Positions 43,927 through 56,872 are shown, numbered from the stretch's first letter. The stretch: DNA of 64,000 nucleotides from Babylonia areolata (GCF_041734735.1 NC_134898.1:38114613-38178612), one strand, 5' to 3'. Notes: generated from the sequence alone by a model not told the origin. Made by a program: numbers and translations.

Positions 43927-44632
43927 TCAGTATTTAATAATACAATAATTGAAATGAGATCTGTGATAACATTCCTTGTACACGATGATTATATTTATAT
44001 CACAAAAGAAAAGGGGGGGGGGGGGGGGGGGGGGGGCATAAAAATCAATGTGTAGCCGCGCGCCAGCATGTTGGATATCTAGATGGCGGCTCATGCATGC
44101 TCTCTCACCCCCTCCGCCTACACCACCACCCTCAAATGTTTGGGGGTGGGGGGATCGTAAGATGAATAAAATGAATGAAGAAACTGAAATGGAGAAAAGA
44201 TGAAAAGTCATGTAAAGATGTACATGAGGCTAGGTGATCTTGGGCAAGAACAGGGTCGTGTTGATGTGAACCATGCTGTTTCTGACCACACACACACACA
44301 CACAAAAAATGATGATATGGCCAAATGATATTCAAAATCTGAAGCCATGACAAACACCATACAAAGGCCTTAGGCTATTATCAATAGTTAAGTTTTTTTT
44401 TTTTTTTTTTTTTTTAACGAATTACATACGTCAATTCTTCGTGGAGTTGCCGGGGGTCTTTCAGTTTAAATAGCATCCCAACCTTCTGGAAAAAATCTTT
44501 GCTAGAAATTTCCTCTTTCCCAAAGCTGTCTTTGTTTCTGCCTTTTTTTTTTTCCTTCACAATCACTGTTGTCTGCTTTCCCTGTCTGCCCAGTCCATTC
44601 CTTTTTTTCCAAACAAAACTTGACACTTTTTT
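43927..44632. other. Spacer with a long G-run
   Basis: G-run at about 44011-44036, ATGGCGGC at 44083, CA at 44286-44304, T-run at 44393-44415. No gene is seen. Confidence 0.55.
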
Positions 44633-44635
44633 TGA

Positions 44636-44683
44636 CTCACTCGTGTGAACAAAGTTAGTATGTTATAACCCGGTGTTCAGTTA

Positions 44684-44717
<34 letters not shown>

Positions 44718-44780
44718 GGTTGCGAAAATGTCAGTACAACAAACAGTTAATCTGACAATAATTGGTTTCAGTCAGTCAGT

Positions 44781-44837
<57 letters not shown>

Positions 44838-45030
44838 AAATTTTAACATTGCCATTTTCTCTGGAAATACTTTGTCTGCCAATACCATATTTGGCTTAAA
44901 CATAGTATGAAAAAAACTTCACAGTCATACCAATAACAGGTTGTAAGTCTCCCGAATTAAGCCGTATTTCCGAATCATTAACGGTTTATTTCGTTAAGGT
45001 TCGTTCTGAAATCCGAAAATTTTAAAAACC
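44636..45030 (+). repeat. GT-bearing element G, copy 4
   Basis: Starts GACTCACTCGTGTGAACAAA after a T-run, then AACCCGGTGTTCAGTTATCT and (GT)n at 44682-44714. A second long (GT)n follows at 44785-44832, then TTTTAACATTGCCATTTTCT. It has the same subfamily-specific 3' part as copy 5 (CCGAATTAAGCCGTATTTCC). No right terminus is seen. Confidence 0.8.
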
Positions 45031-46315
45031 GCTTCCCACTGACTGACTGAGTAACTAGAAGGTAGGTTGTGTTTGAAGACGACATGACCTCGTTTTTCTT
45101 GTTCACAATTGAAAGAAACACAAATTCTGGACATAACACAGACAGTGATACTAACTACACCATCAACGTGTTTACTGCATATACATTTGAGAAAAAAGAA
45201 AGGAAAAGGATGAAAAAAAGAAAGGATTTTTTTGGCATTGATGCCTTGAACAAGACTAGGTTAAAACGAGCTATTATCTAGAGGTGATAACATTTACCGG
45301 CAACCGTACGGTTAGCACTTCCAACATGGTCTGTTCATTAAGTCATTTGTTTAAAGCGTTATGTGTTCTTATCTTTATACATTATTGAATACATCTTTTC
45401 CCGAGGGAAAGTTCTTTTTTTTTCTGAATTTTGGTATGTATGGTTTTGTTTTGGAACTCTTGTTCATCTTGACATAGCTTGAACAGATTCACAGTTAGGC
45501 TCGTTTATTGTATCGTTCATTATCCAAGCAACTTGAAAGCATGCTAAAAAGAATCTTTGAGATCAAATGGGCTGAAATTAAATACAACAATGAAAGACAA
45601 ACCTGGTCAGCAGAAGAATGGAGAATACAAATAAATGACGAACAATGTAATATGAGAATGAAGTTATTGTTTATGTACATGATATTAACTTTGCAGTAAG
45701 ATACGTTGCAGTTAAAAGGATAGTAGAGAAACATGATCATTGTCCACAGAAATGGACATAGTGAAGTAGGCTTTCCCCATATTCTTTCTTTCTCAGCTTC
45801 TGTCACTTTTCTTCTGCTATTTCTTCAACTTTCTTTCTTTATGGAGGGGGCGGGGGTGTGTGGAAGGGGGGAAGAAATGACTTATGTTTTTGCAGCATTT
45901 ATCTCTCTTTTTTTTTTTTTTTTTTTACTGTTCGTTTGATTGTTTAATTTGTCTAATCTAAGGTCTGATGAAAAAAAAAAAAAAAAAAATCACACCAAAG
46001 TTAAAAACAGTCATCTTTACAGCTTGTCTTTTTAGAGCCCGAGATTCAGTCAGTTTCACATACCGTTAGTGATGTCATCGTTCACACTGACCTCCAACGT
46101 TGGCCTCGAGACACTCGCGCTAGAGCCACATCCCAATCTCTCTGTCCCCCACCTCCCTCCCCCCCTCTCTCTCTCACACACACACTGAGTCAGTGTCAAA
46201 TTGGCTCAAAGAAAACAGATTCAGTAAGAAATGAGAGGAAACAGGCTGTGGTAGTATCGGAAGTTGTAACCGTAGCAGTAAAAACGGTAAAGATACAATA
46301 ATTAAAACAGTAACT
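45031..46315. other. Spacer, no gene recognised
   Basis: T- and A-runs at 45907-45929 and 45971-45990, (CT)n at 46162-46176. No coding signal I can support. Confidence 0.5.
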
Positions 46316-46377
46316 AACAAGAGAGGGGCAGGGCCTTCAAGACTCACTTGTGATACACTTAAAAAAAAAAAAAATCT

Positions 46378-47388
46378 AATCGTTAAAATGTGTTCTGTAT
46401 TTGTTATTATAAAGCTTCGGGTAAAAAAGAAAAAAAAAAATCCCTGAAGGCAGATTCGAACCCCACGTGTTAGGGTGAGAAGAAACTGTCTTACTCAATA
46501 CACTATCGTGGCTCCTTTACTGACGTTAAAAATTTTAACATTTAAACATGCTTTTTTAAGGGTGATAAATCGATAGCGGTATTTGCAGTTAGAACGCTGT
46601 TTAAATCATATTCTGGTGAATCTTGGGCATTCAAAAAATCCTCAAGGGCAATTAAGAATTCTTTTTAAGTCCGCGGTAAAGGAGACGTGGCTATGGCCCC
46701 AATCACACTGCAACATTTAGCAGTTTTCTCTGGATCTAGATAGATGTACAAGTTTAGTTACACCCGCGGGGAATGTATAACAGGGTCGATTCAATTTCTC
46801 TTTTATGTTCATTCTAGTTTTATAGTTTTAAAGTTGATATGAAATTTGAGTATTTTGTTAAACAAATAACATGTACAAATACTTCGAAACGTCGTATGAA
46901 GTGAAAAGGACTTCATTTTGAGAAAAGTAAAGACTGGAAATTTTTACGTTTCATCAAGGGTATTAACTCTCATGGTTTATTATTTTTAACTGTGAATTCC
47001 GACTGACTCTGTTGATATTTTTTTTATGGCAGTTTGGGACATAATCCAGTAAGTGATGAGGCGTTCTTTCTCTGAATAAATATTTCACGGTGTCCTCCAA
47101 TTTTCCATCACATGTTATCGTGTATTGTCGATTGAATATAAGATTGAACGGGCAGGTCAACAACTTGAAACAAAATGGCGTCCTTCACGTTAGCGAGGAA
47201 TATGAGCACGCGCTTTGAATATGTATAAATATTTGTACGCAATTGATTTTTGCCCATGACCTTCAGGGCTCAGCCAATAGATCTATAAAGTCCACTTGTA
47301 GTATTGATTTTTAGTATTTTCCGAAAAAGACCACTTGGGCCAATGAACATAGTGAAAGCCCTGTACACTGAGAGTAAAGCACACAAGC
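46378..47388. other. ~1-kb segment absent from sister copies of element G
   Basis: Lies between ACTTGTGATACACTT-rich sequence and AAGCTTTTTATGTATTGAG, which are adjacent in copies 1 and 2. It contains a tRNA-like stretch (complement of 46447-46519: GGAGCCACGATAG... with B-box-like GGGTTCGAATCTGCC) and AAAATGGCGTCC at 47173. Either an insertion or ancestral sequence lost from the shorter copies. Confidence 0.6.
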
Positions 47389-47717
47389 TTTTTATGTATT
47401 GAGTATAATTTCAGAATAATGTTTAAGATGAGAAAGATCAGTTTAAAGCAAATTAACCCCCATAGCATTAATTACAGATTAATTTTCCTTTTTTACTAGC
47501 TGCACCAAAGACATGCACCAGAAATATAACTTCCATGCTTAGCAAAAGAAGTTCCTGTTTGAACAAAACATAATAATAAATGACTGCTCTTGATGCTGTG
47601 TCAGAATATCAGATCAAAGTGCCAAGTTTAGAGAAAACAAAAAAAATATATATAACAGTAAATTCATTTGCATATAATTTGGCTTTTTTGTGCCCATCCC
47701 AGAGGTACAATATTGTT

Positions 47718-47949
47718 TTAACTCTTTCCATACGAACGGCGAAAGAGACTACGTTAACAGCGTTTCACCCCAGTTACCATCATCAAAATATTGCAAGCGG
47801 AAGGCTCTTATACTGAAGACGTGAATGTTAACAAAGAATACCACAATTCTGACGGCGGAAGCTAAAGGTTGGGTCATTCAGACACCCACTGGACATCCGA
47901 GGGGTCTGTGTAGAGGAGAAGAGAGGACTGGCCGTACTGAGTGAGTTAA
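47718..47949. mobile_element. TTAA MITE family F, copy 2 (232 bp), empty site known
   Basis: TTAA at 47718-47721 and 47946-47949. Inverse orientation of the 16.9-kb copy. Sister copies of the host element (53.0 and 57.0 kb) have the uninterrupted target CAATATTGTTTTAAACAAG (complement), with a single TTAA. This verifies insertion with TTAA duplication. Confidence 0.95.
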
Positions 47950-48121
47950 ACAAGATGATTGGAAAGAACTGAATTTTTCCCATTTGTATGCCAAATTTGG
48001 TGTCAGCTGACAAAGTATTTGCTGAGAAAATGGCAATGTTAAAGTTTACCACGGACACACACACACACACAACCGAACACCGGGTTAAAACATCGACTCA
48101 CTTTGTTTACACGAGTGAGTC

Positions 48122-48657
48122 AGAAACACTCTTGCATTGGTGCAGGGTCCATCCAGCAGTCTCAGTGGCCTTGGGCGTTCAACTTTGACATAAATTAACA
48201 CGAAATAAAGCCAGTAAACATGTCCTTGGTTGGAGCAACTCGCGGAGCGCATCATAGCTTTGCCTTTTCCGTTGTTTTCTTTGTTGCTGCTATTTTTAAC
48301 CGGGAACAAAACTACTCCAAGTCTGTCTGAGAGACCTGGTAGACCCTGCAACTGTGGTCAATATTACCAAGTTTTGACTTGGGTCAATATGGACGAACAT
48401 ATTGGTTAGAACTAAAAGCCAAACACCCTCCAATGCCACCCACTCCTTTCCATATGTAACTTATACTGTGTGTCTTAGAACTTGGTATACGCAGATTAAA
48501 AAACCCATTCACAGGTTACTTCAACGCGAGCGAACGTGGAGGGGAATGTTGAGTATCTGAGAACCCATAGCTTGTGGACAATTTGTGTAGTAGTTTAGCC
48601 ATCATGATCCATCGAATCTTAATGTTGCTTCTGCCCACTTTCGTATACCCTAGGTTT
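48122..48657. other. Spacer, no gene recognised
   Basis: Unique sequence without recognisable repeats or coding signal. Confidence 0.5.
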
Positions 48658-49640
48658 TCTAGCAGTGTGTGAGAAAGCGTGTGATTCCGAGAAAGCATAG
48701 TCGTTCCCCGATCACGTGGGGTGCGTCTCCATGTTTTCTCGCAATGTTTGAGAAAGTGTGGGAAGTCTATCTTACATTGTTTTTTGGTTCTTTTTAATTT
48801 TTTTTTTTTCAAACTTTTTCTTTGTCATCCGGGAAGCATAGAGAAAAGAGATGATGACGTTAGTGATGACGTCGATGGTGTTCGCATTGAAACTGGCACA
48901 CAGGAAGTTTAGAATGACGTATGTGTGTGTCACATGAGAGAGGTCATTGTAATGCACCAACCTCGATTTCAACGCCTAAATTTACAAAGGGGGTAAAAAG
49001 GTAAAGTGTAGAAAACATACCAAGATTTGACCATGATCACCCCCAACTGGTGTTGGGGAATAACAAAGAAATGAAACAACTTTCTGCGTGAATGTGACAG
49101 AACAAATTGTTTCATAATGCTCTGCCATCGACTGGGGATCGTGAAAACTAGACAAAATGAAACCATGTTTGGTTGTGATACGATTTTTTTTCTGTCACCC
49201 TAGATTGTCATTTTGTTTAAACGTCAGTGCTAGCATCCACTATTCGCATGCAACGTCTCATTGAAATTACTATTATAGTTAGTTTCTCGATATCAGAGAA
49301 AACACCCCGGACTCGAAAATTATTTGAAAACGGGTTCAGAGAAGGGAAACACACACATACACACACACGCGCGCGCGGTCGTCCGGGTAAAAGAAACTCA
49401 TCAGCGTCTTCGTCTTCGCTTACGTCTTCATCATCAAAGTCATCATTGTCGTCTCCCACTTTCTCTCTTCTCTTTTTCTTAATTTTTTTAAAACTCTGTC
49501 TCATTTCTGTCACAAAAAAGAGAGAAAAAAGAAGAAAAAGCAGCAGTAAGAGCTTCCCGCGCCTTCTCACGCATCGTTCCCGTGCCACACTTTTCGTAAT
49601 ATGCGAGAAAGCGTGGCAATGCGCGAAAGCGTGGATTAAC
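48658..49640. repeat. Hairpin repeat J, further units
   Basis: At 48730-48764 CCATGTTTTCTC...GAGAAAGTGTGG can pair throughout if three G-U pairs are allowed, and its complement matches the 4849-4883 unit including the ACTTCCCAC flank. At 49585-49616 CCACACTTTTCG...CGAGAAAGCGTGG repeats the theme, followed by GCGCGAAAGCGTGG. Half units lie at 48668-48700. The intervening 48.8-49.55 kb has no gene that I recognise; an acidic/serine-rich frame at 49227-49799 is low complexity. Confidence 0.5.
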
Positions 49641-49936
49641 AGTCCTTGTCACAGCAGTTTGTCAGGCAAAAACGTTTACAAGTCAGGAACTTATGTTATC
49701 GTGGGAGTTACCAACTTGACATGGATAGAAACTCTTAAAAAAATCGTTCGCTTAATTCAAGTATGCCTTAAAATTTTGTGTATGTGTGTGTGTATGTGAA
49801 AACTTGTTTTGTGGAATTTAGCATGTCCCTACTAACCAAGCCACCCAGACCCATGCAACCAACCTCCTCACACATACACCCGTCTCTCAGACTGTTTTTA
49901 ACTTATTTTGAGATCCCCCGTCCCCCCTTCTTTGTC

Positions 49937-50033
49937 GTTTCCTTTTGACCCGAAAGGGTTCTCTTATTTTCTGTACGGTATCTGTCATCTGCCGCGGTGT
50001 ACTACTGACGGAGATACAGGACTGAGACCATCA
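49937..50033 (+). repeat. Dispersed repeat I, copy 2
   Basis: Matches 13177-13275 over about 95 bases (GTTTCCTTTTGACCCGAAAG, CTGTACGGTATCTGTCATCT). Same orientation; no flanking duplication was recognised. Confidence 0.75.
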
Positions 50034-51099
50034 GGCTTTGTTTTTCATATTCTTTTCTATCTTTACTTTTTAGACAAGATTTGTAAAAATTTTCTTCTGT
50101 CTTTTCGATTTGGGGGAAAGGGGATTTTGGTTTCGTTTTGTTTTCTATGTCATGTAATGAAGAAGATTCAAGCTTGTCCTTTGAATTTGTCTTAAGTGAA
50201 ATTTCGTTTTCTTTGTCTGTCTCCCACTCTAACTTGTCTCGTTCATCATCATGACCCGCCTTCTCCTCTCTCATCATCACGACCCCCATCTTTATCACCA
50301 TCATCATGCCCCCCTTCTTTTTCATCATTTTGAATCCCCCCCCCCTCCTCTTCATCATGACTCTCTCTCTCTGTGCGTGCGTCTGTGGGCAAGTGTATTG
50401 CGAGTGCACGTGCGCGTTTGTGGCTGCATGCACGTTCTCGCCATGGATGTTCGTCTATCACCAGGTCAAAAGCAAAAACAAAACCAGAAAAGTTTGCTTT
50501 TTGGCTGTGCAGGTATGGGTAAGCCTATGTTCTCTCTGCACGCTTGGGTCATAGTATGACGTGATCAGAATGTTCAAGGCTGCTAACAAGGACTCTGCTT
50601 CCCCGCCGACCTCTATCGCTCCTGCTCAAGTGGGCAGCAGCTGTTTGTGAGTAGTCCACTTACCTTTTTGCTGTTCACACTGATTCACACATTTTTTGGA
50701 CTCTGATCTCACCCTTTCTGTAGAGCCCCAGCTCCAGCACAGTTCCGTGCCTGTGGTGTCTGTCTGCATTCCCTGTGGTGATATGGTTTACATGCTAATA
50801 ACCATCATTATAAACAAGAGTGTATCAGTGTATGTCTGACGTCTTGTTGACTAAAAAAATGGGTCAAAACAGTGGGTCTGTGTGATCGCATTATCTTTCT
50901 ATCTCTCTGTACAATAGTTATGTTCATGTAACCCCCCGCCTCCCCTCCCCCTTCTAAAGGGGCCATTGCCTTATGAATTTATCAATCTCTATCTCTGTGT
51001 GTGCGTGTGTGCGCGTGCGTGCATGTGTGTGCGCGCGCATGCATGCACTTGTGTGTTTTTGTGTGTGCATCCATGGTGACTTCAGATGACCTTGTAGTT
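50034..51099. other. Spacer, no gene recognised
   Basis: CAT/CCC-rich 50240-50360 and GT-rich 50995-51065. Open frames here are compositional. Confidence 0.5.
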
Positions 51100-51815
51100 T
51101 TCAGATGACCTTGTGTATTACCAGAACCAAACTTGGTAACAAGCAGGCTAAAATATTCCAGAAGGAAAAGCTCTCTAAAGAGCCCAGAAAAGGACATAGT
51201 TAAAAACGTTTTTGGTGATCGTGTTTTCTGAACTAGTATGGTACCATGATCATATGATGAAAAAGAAGTAATCTTGTGAAATTTAGCCTCTGACATCTTG
51301 TTCAGTTTGTTGGTGGAACCTTGTAAAGATGAAACCATATTTGCAGGTATGTCCTGTGTTTATCCCATAATGACCAAAGGAACTATTTTTTATAAGATGA
51401 TCACATAAAAATATTTTGTTTTGTAGTCTGCATGATAAAATTTCAAAACAAAATGTGTGCAAATACCTAAGCAAGTATGTCCTGGCTGTACTTTTGACTG
51501 TAGAACACCCTTTTTATTTTCATTTTTTTGTTTTGAATCATATAAATACAAACCTGTGGAGTCTGCATGATGTCATCACAAAACAAAAGCATCGGAGAAC
51601 CAGATTACTACATGACCAGATGATAATTTGTCTCATTTAAGAATATGAATATATCATACAGTATTAACTTCATAAGAGCACAGCTAACAAAAACCTTATC
51701 TTGGATTGGTACTATGGATAAAAAGAAATGATCTGGTAAATTTTAGCCTCTGTTCTCTTGATCAGTATGAAGATACAGCCATGTAAAGATGCAACCATGT
51801 GTGAGAGGCCTCTGT

Positions 51816-51850
<35 letters not shown>

Positions 51851-52510
51851 CCTATCCTCTTAATAACCTGAGGATCTCCTGATTAAAAAACAATACAAAA
51901 ACAAAAAAACAAAAACAACAACAAAAAACAAAAATGAAAAAACATATGGAAGTAGATTTTGCAGACATAATTTCCTTAACAAAAGAGCCAAATGAGAACA
52001 TGGCTGAATGTGAATTTTGTCCCATTTAAGAATGTGAAATTTACATTTCATTATAAATTATAATATCAAAAGCAAGAGCACAGCTGACATTAAAATTAAG
52101 AAAGGAAACTTCATGTAAAGTATAATGAACTGATACTGGTCCTATGAAGAAAAAGAAGCAATCTGATGAATTTTAGCCTGTCATCCTGATCAATATGGTG
52201 ATATAGCCATGTAATTGATAGCCCTTTGCAAGTATGAATATGTCCTGTTAAATGACTGGAGACACTCTTGGTCTTTAAAAAAAAAAAAAAAAAAAAATCA
52301 CATATTAATCTATAAGCATATTGCAATATGAATATTGCTGTGGAATCTGCATGACACAATTACATAACAAACATTATGAAAGAACAAAATGAGAACAAGA
52401 CCAAATGAGAATTTTATTCTGTTCCACAAAGTGAAATGTATCATATACTGATATGGTTTTAAGAGCACAGCTGACAATCAAAAAGAAATAAGACTCATTT
52501 CTCCTGTTTT
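51100..52510. repeat. Degenerate large tandem array, about three units
   Basis: Blocks such as TATG(G)ATGAAAAAGAAGTAATC, AATTT(T)AGCCTCTG, AAGAGCACAGCTGACA and TCTGCATGA recur in the same order at spacings of about 380-460 bases (e.g. AAGAGCACAGCT near 51674, 52073 and 52453). (TA)n at 51823-51847. No protein is encoded. Confidence 0.65.
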
Positions 52511-52865
52511 TCAAATCTGGATATAGGCAGAGAAAAGTTTTAGCAGTGCATGCTTATAAAAAGTATATGTATGCAGTGACAGTGATCAGCAAACAGTAAA
52601 TAAACAGAATGAGCATGTAACACATTTTCAAACACATAATTTTTTTTTCTCTTTCTCCCCCCCCCCCCATCATAGTATCAGAGTATGTTCAATGACTCAC
52701 CATGCCACAGAGTATGTTGTATGACTCACCATGTCACCTTGTATTACCTGTCTACTCCTTGTTGCCTTGTTGTTGATGTCACTGTCAGCGCCACTGCCTT
52801 CAGTGTCACTTTCCCTGTTGTTATCAAGAGTACTGTTATCTTGGAATTCAGTTCCATTAATTTTT

Positions 52866-53454
52866 GACTCACTTGTGTAAACAAAGTGAGTCTATGTTTT
52901 AACCCGGTGTTCGGTTGTCTGTGTGTGTGTGTGTGTGTGTGTCCGTGGTAAACTTTAACATTGACATTTTCTCTGCAAATACTTTGTCAGTTGACACCAA
53001 ATTAGGCATAAAAATAGGAAAAAATCAGTTCTTTCCAGTCATCTTGTTTAAAACAATATTGCACCTCTGGGATGGGCACAAAAACAACAACAACAAAAAA
53101 AGAAGCCTACTTATATGCAAACTGCATTTACTGTTATATTTGTATTTTTTGTATTCTCTAAACTTGGCACTTCTATTCTGACCCAACAACAAGAGCAGTC
53201 ATTATTATCATTTTTTGTTCAGACAGGAACTTCTTTTGCTAAGCATGGAAGTTTTATTTATTTTGCAAATGTTTTGGTGCAGATAGTAAAAAAGGGAAAT
53301 TACTCTGTAATTAATGCTAGGGGACTTAATTTGCTTTAAACTGATCTTTCTCATCTTAAACATTACATTTTGAAATTATACTTAATACATAAAAAGCTTG
53401 GATTTTTTAAAAAGTGTATCACAAGTGAGTCTTGAAGGCCTTGCCTCTCTTGTT
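52866..53454 (+). repeat. GT-bearing element G, copy 1
   Basis: Begins GACTCACTTGTGTAAACAAA, whose first nine bases pair with AAGTGAGTC just downstream (a terminal hairpin). (GT)n follows at 52919-52942. It ends CACAAGTGAGTCTTGAAGGC through CTCTCTTGTT. GACTCACTTGTG and CACAAGTGAGTC form an inverted pair near the ends. No open frame. Nearly identical to copy 2. Confidence 0.88.
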
Positions 53455-53640
53455 CTCTTAGGATGCTATGCCACTGATATAGGCACCTCTTCCTTGGTAA
53501 ACATTTTCCAGCAATTTTTTTTTTTTTTTTTTTTTTTTGTATCTGTGCACATAATAATTTGCTTCAAATTGAGTGCAAGGTTCACATGCAAAACAGCCAA
53601 ACAACCATACACAGAGAAAAAAGGAGACCTAAAGGTCAAT

Positions 53641-53673
<33 letters not shown>

Positions 53674-54109
53674 GGAAAAAAAAAAGAAGGAAAAAAACAC
53701 CCAAACAAACCCCTATGGACTCCATGTACCTGTGTCCTGATTCAAGCATGCATAAAATCAAGTGAAAACAAGCCCTACTATTTGGTAATTCTAATACAGA
53801 AGAGGCACTTTTTTTTTTAATTTTTAATTTTTAACAATAAAAAGATGTCTTCCTTGGAATCCACAGATAACATTGAAACAGGACAGGAAAAAGGGTACTC
53901 CATGACTGCAACAAGGTGGGTAAGCAGGTATCAGAACTGAAATAATGGAACATGAACAAACTTGCAAATTTTTAGGAATAGAAAACAAAGAACAAAACAA
54001 ATAAACAAAAAGAAGTAATGGGATGGGTTGTAGGGGGGTTGGTTTACATACTGATAATGTTATGATGAAAATGGTGGTGATGGTCATATATAATAATATA
54101 TATTTGTGG
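53455..54109. other. Spacer, no gene recognised
   Basis: T-run at 53514-53538 and an A-run at 53648-53690. No gene is seen. Confidence 0.5.
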
Positions 54110-54905
54110 CCGTGTCCCGAGTGGTTCTAATAGGGTACGGCACAAAAGACTTAACTAAATGATTGATTGAATGAAAGGATAGACAAGATCCCACGCACAG
54201 GCCAGGAACATAATTATAGAGGCCAGTCACAAATGGGGTTTTCTATTGGTTTATTTACAATAGTTATAAACTAAAGGAGAAGACTAAGAAGAAGTAATGA
54301 GAAGACAACTAGGAGAAGACAATGAGAAGAAGACAAGAACTAAGAGAAGACAGTGCAGCAGTACGTAGCGAGATGTCACTGTTGTGGGGACAACACTGAC
54401 CACTACACGGCAAGAGAGAAAGAGAGCAGGTGCTGGCCGCGGGCTGGCTCGGGTGTGGAAGTCACCACTCATTACCCACTCGGCCAATTTATACAGATTA
54501 GGCGAGTTACAAAGACAATCACGTGGGCTGCAAACCAGATCGTCACTAATCTGAAGAAATCTGAATAGAACTGTGCTTGTTACAAGGTGTTCAGTGACAG
54601 ATTTCTAAATGATTCCTGAACCAATTTGCGTCGGATAAGTTGCAAAAGAGCGAGCTCAACGCCTACTTTATAATGAGTGTAAAATGAAGTGTTGATTATT
54701 TAAGATGAATTTATAATCTTATTTAAGTCAGCTGAACAGGGTCAGTTTTAACGGGCTCGTCGCTGAAAATTACAAACTGCGTTAAATCAGTTTAACGTAG
54801 GCGAACATAAATGGAATAGATTTAAAGATGGAATTACGACGATTCTGCCAGTATATAATACTAGTAGTTTACTGATCTGACAAAAGAGTTATTAATTAAT
54901 TACGG
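54110..54905 (+). repeat. Dispersed repeat L, copy 1
   Basis: Inverted copy of 61530-62912. Shared blocks include GTGTTCAGTGACAGATTTCT, GAGCTCAACGCCTACTTT, AAACTGCGTTAAATCAGTTT and CTGCCAGTATATAATACT. No protein. Class unknown; a solo LTR or a DNA transposon remnant are both possible. It carries the empty site for MITE K (GACTTAAAT on the complement near 54723-54729). Confidence 0.8.
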
Positions 54906-56033
54906 TGGAACAGAAACACAAGTTTCTTCTCAGCCAATGACGTACCGCGACGCGACACTGGTCGAGCCACTGGTCGTGGTCTGGCGAGGACAAAATGATG
55001 TAAGCGGAGTGACGTCACATATTCTGTGCAGGGGTCAGGAGGGAAAATGTCGTCTGCTGTAGCCTGTGTGTGAGCAGTTTTGGAGCAAGCATAGCACGCT
55101 TGGTCACATATTTATAAATGCTTGTAAGGTAACTGTTAAGGGAATGAAATAAAATGTTGGAAAAAGATTAGGCGATTATCAGTATTATTGCTTTTCTTAA
55201 TTATGACATTAACTTAATGTCATTAAGGGTAATAAAACTAATATGATGGTATGCAATTAAACCATTTTGTATACCACTACTACTACTACTACTACTGATG
55301 TCATGATGATGATGACAATAACAACGAGAGGCGGGTGGTACACAAAATGTCACTATTTGATAAATGCCTTAGTTAAGGATACCAGATGGCTTTCTGGATA
55401 CTTTATAGATGTAGGGGATGAGATGGGAAGGAGTGCAGGTTAGTGCTATATATATGTATATATGTGTACCATAATGCAGTCTCAAGTGAAGCAAGTAGTG
55501 AATAAAATACAGAGATGAATAAAAACTGACCCCTTAAAAATGAAATAAACTGTATATCATATGATGGGGGTGCAGCAGATTATGTAGGTGAGGTAAGGTA
55601 AATTTTGATTAGGTGCTGATGAAAGACTGATTGGAAATGGCATATTATGACAGTTGTATTACTGAATTAGGATTAATCTTCACCATACAGATATATATAA
55701 ATAGTGACAGGGTTAATTTGTACTAAATTGAACAAAGACCATTTTTTACTTGAATTAAATCAGAGATATATCAAGAATGAAGGAAAGTGAGAATGCTTTC
55801 TTACTAGATTTCTTCGGATATTTGTCTTCAGGTCTTGTATCACCCATGGTTATAACTTATATCAGTATGGTACATGTTATAAAGTGGAACTGGTCATCAA
55901 GTTTCCATTGTTTTGGCACTGAAATTTAGAATGGACACTTCATTTGTAAACTACTATCATTATCATACTATTTTGGAATACTGAAAGACAAACTGCTGTG
56001 AGCATATAAATTTATGTTTACACATATGATATA

Positions 56034-56066
<33 letters not shown>

Positions 56067-56872
56067 CAGCCATGAACATGATGAAGAGAGACAGACAGAC
56101 AGAGATAGGTGTTTTGAGCAAATCTGGGTGTGGATTAGATCTGGTCCTTGCAGAACTTTAGCATTAACTCCGTTCTTGTTGCTTTGATTGATTACATGGT
56201 CTGGATCTAATCCATATACAGATCTGGTTAAAAGCTTCTATTGGACTTCTTAAAGCAACAACAACAATTAAACAAACTTTTCTTCATTAAAAACAACAAA
56301 AAAACAACAACATGTAGACAGCATACCTCTGTAACCTGTGCATATCTTTCTGTATGTTGTCAACCCCTCTCTCCCAACCCTCTCTCCCTCACAGCCTTAC
56401 TGCATGACATGCATGCTCACACCCACACACATCACACCCACAATAATCCAAACTGCACTGAAATGCTATAAGCCTAGAGCATAATTTTTCACAAAATTCA
56501 TAAACTGAAATGAAAGAAAGCAAATTAGTTCATGTGTGTATGAAACCCTTACAATAAAATTAGTGCAAATCAAATTTTAGAAAATATGCTGGTGAGCACA
56601 CAGACACACACAGACACACACACACACATATGAAAGATCTTACCACCAAAAGTTTGTTCCTAACTGTTTTCAGTTTTTGAAGATCCACATCCAACTGCTT
56701 GCAGCAAATAATGTGATGCAAAGATTGGGTAAGAAGTGCGATTCTTTAGATAGATCTAGGGCATCCACTATTCTGTTGTGTGACAACAGGAGCTTCTTTG
56801 CTCCAAGGCCACTGTCAACGTCACTTTTCAGTTCTTTTCACAGCTGAATTTATCCCTTTTTTGACTCACTTG
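54906..56872. other. Spacer, no gene recognised
   Basis: (ACT)n at 55269-55286, CA at 56035-56064 and at 56596-56628. No coding or TE signal is recognised. Confidence 0.5.

Larger units (their letters stand above)
46316..48121 (-). repeat. GT-bearing element G, copy 3, with two insertions
   Basis: Right end at 48121 (GACTCACTCGTGTAAACAAA on the minus strand), (GT)n at 48054-48071 (complement), left end AACAAGAGAGGGGC at 46316. Relative to copies 1 and 2 it carries MITE F at 47718-47949 and about 1.0 kb of extra sequence at 46378-47388. Confidence 0.85.

Noticed and set aside
49227-49799. 190-codon frame rich in Ser/Asp/Glu
   Set aside because: Composition follows simple CTT/TCA-rich sequence; no domain was found.
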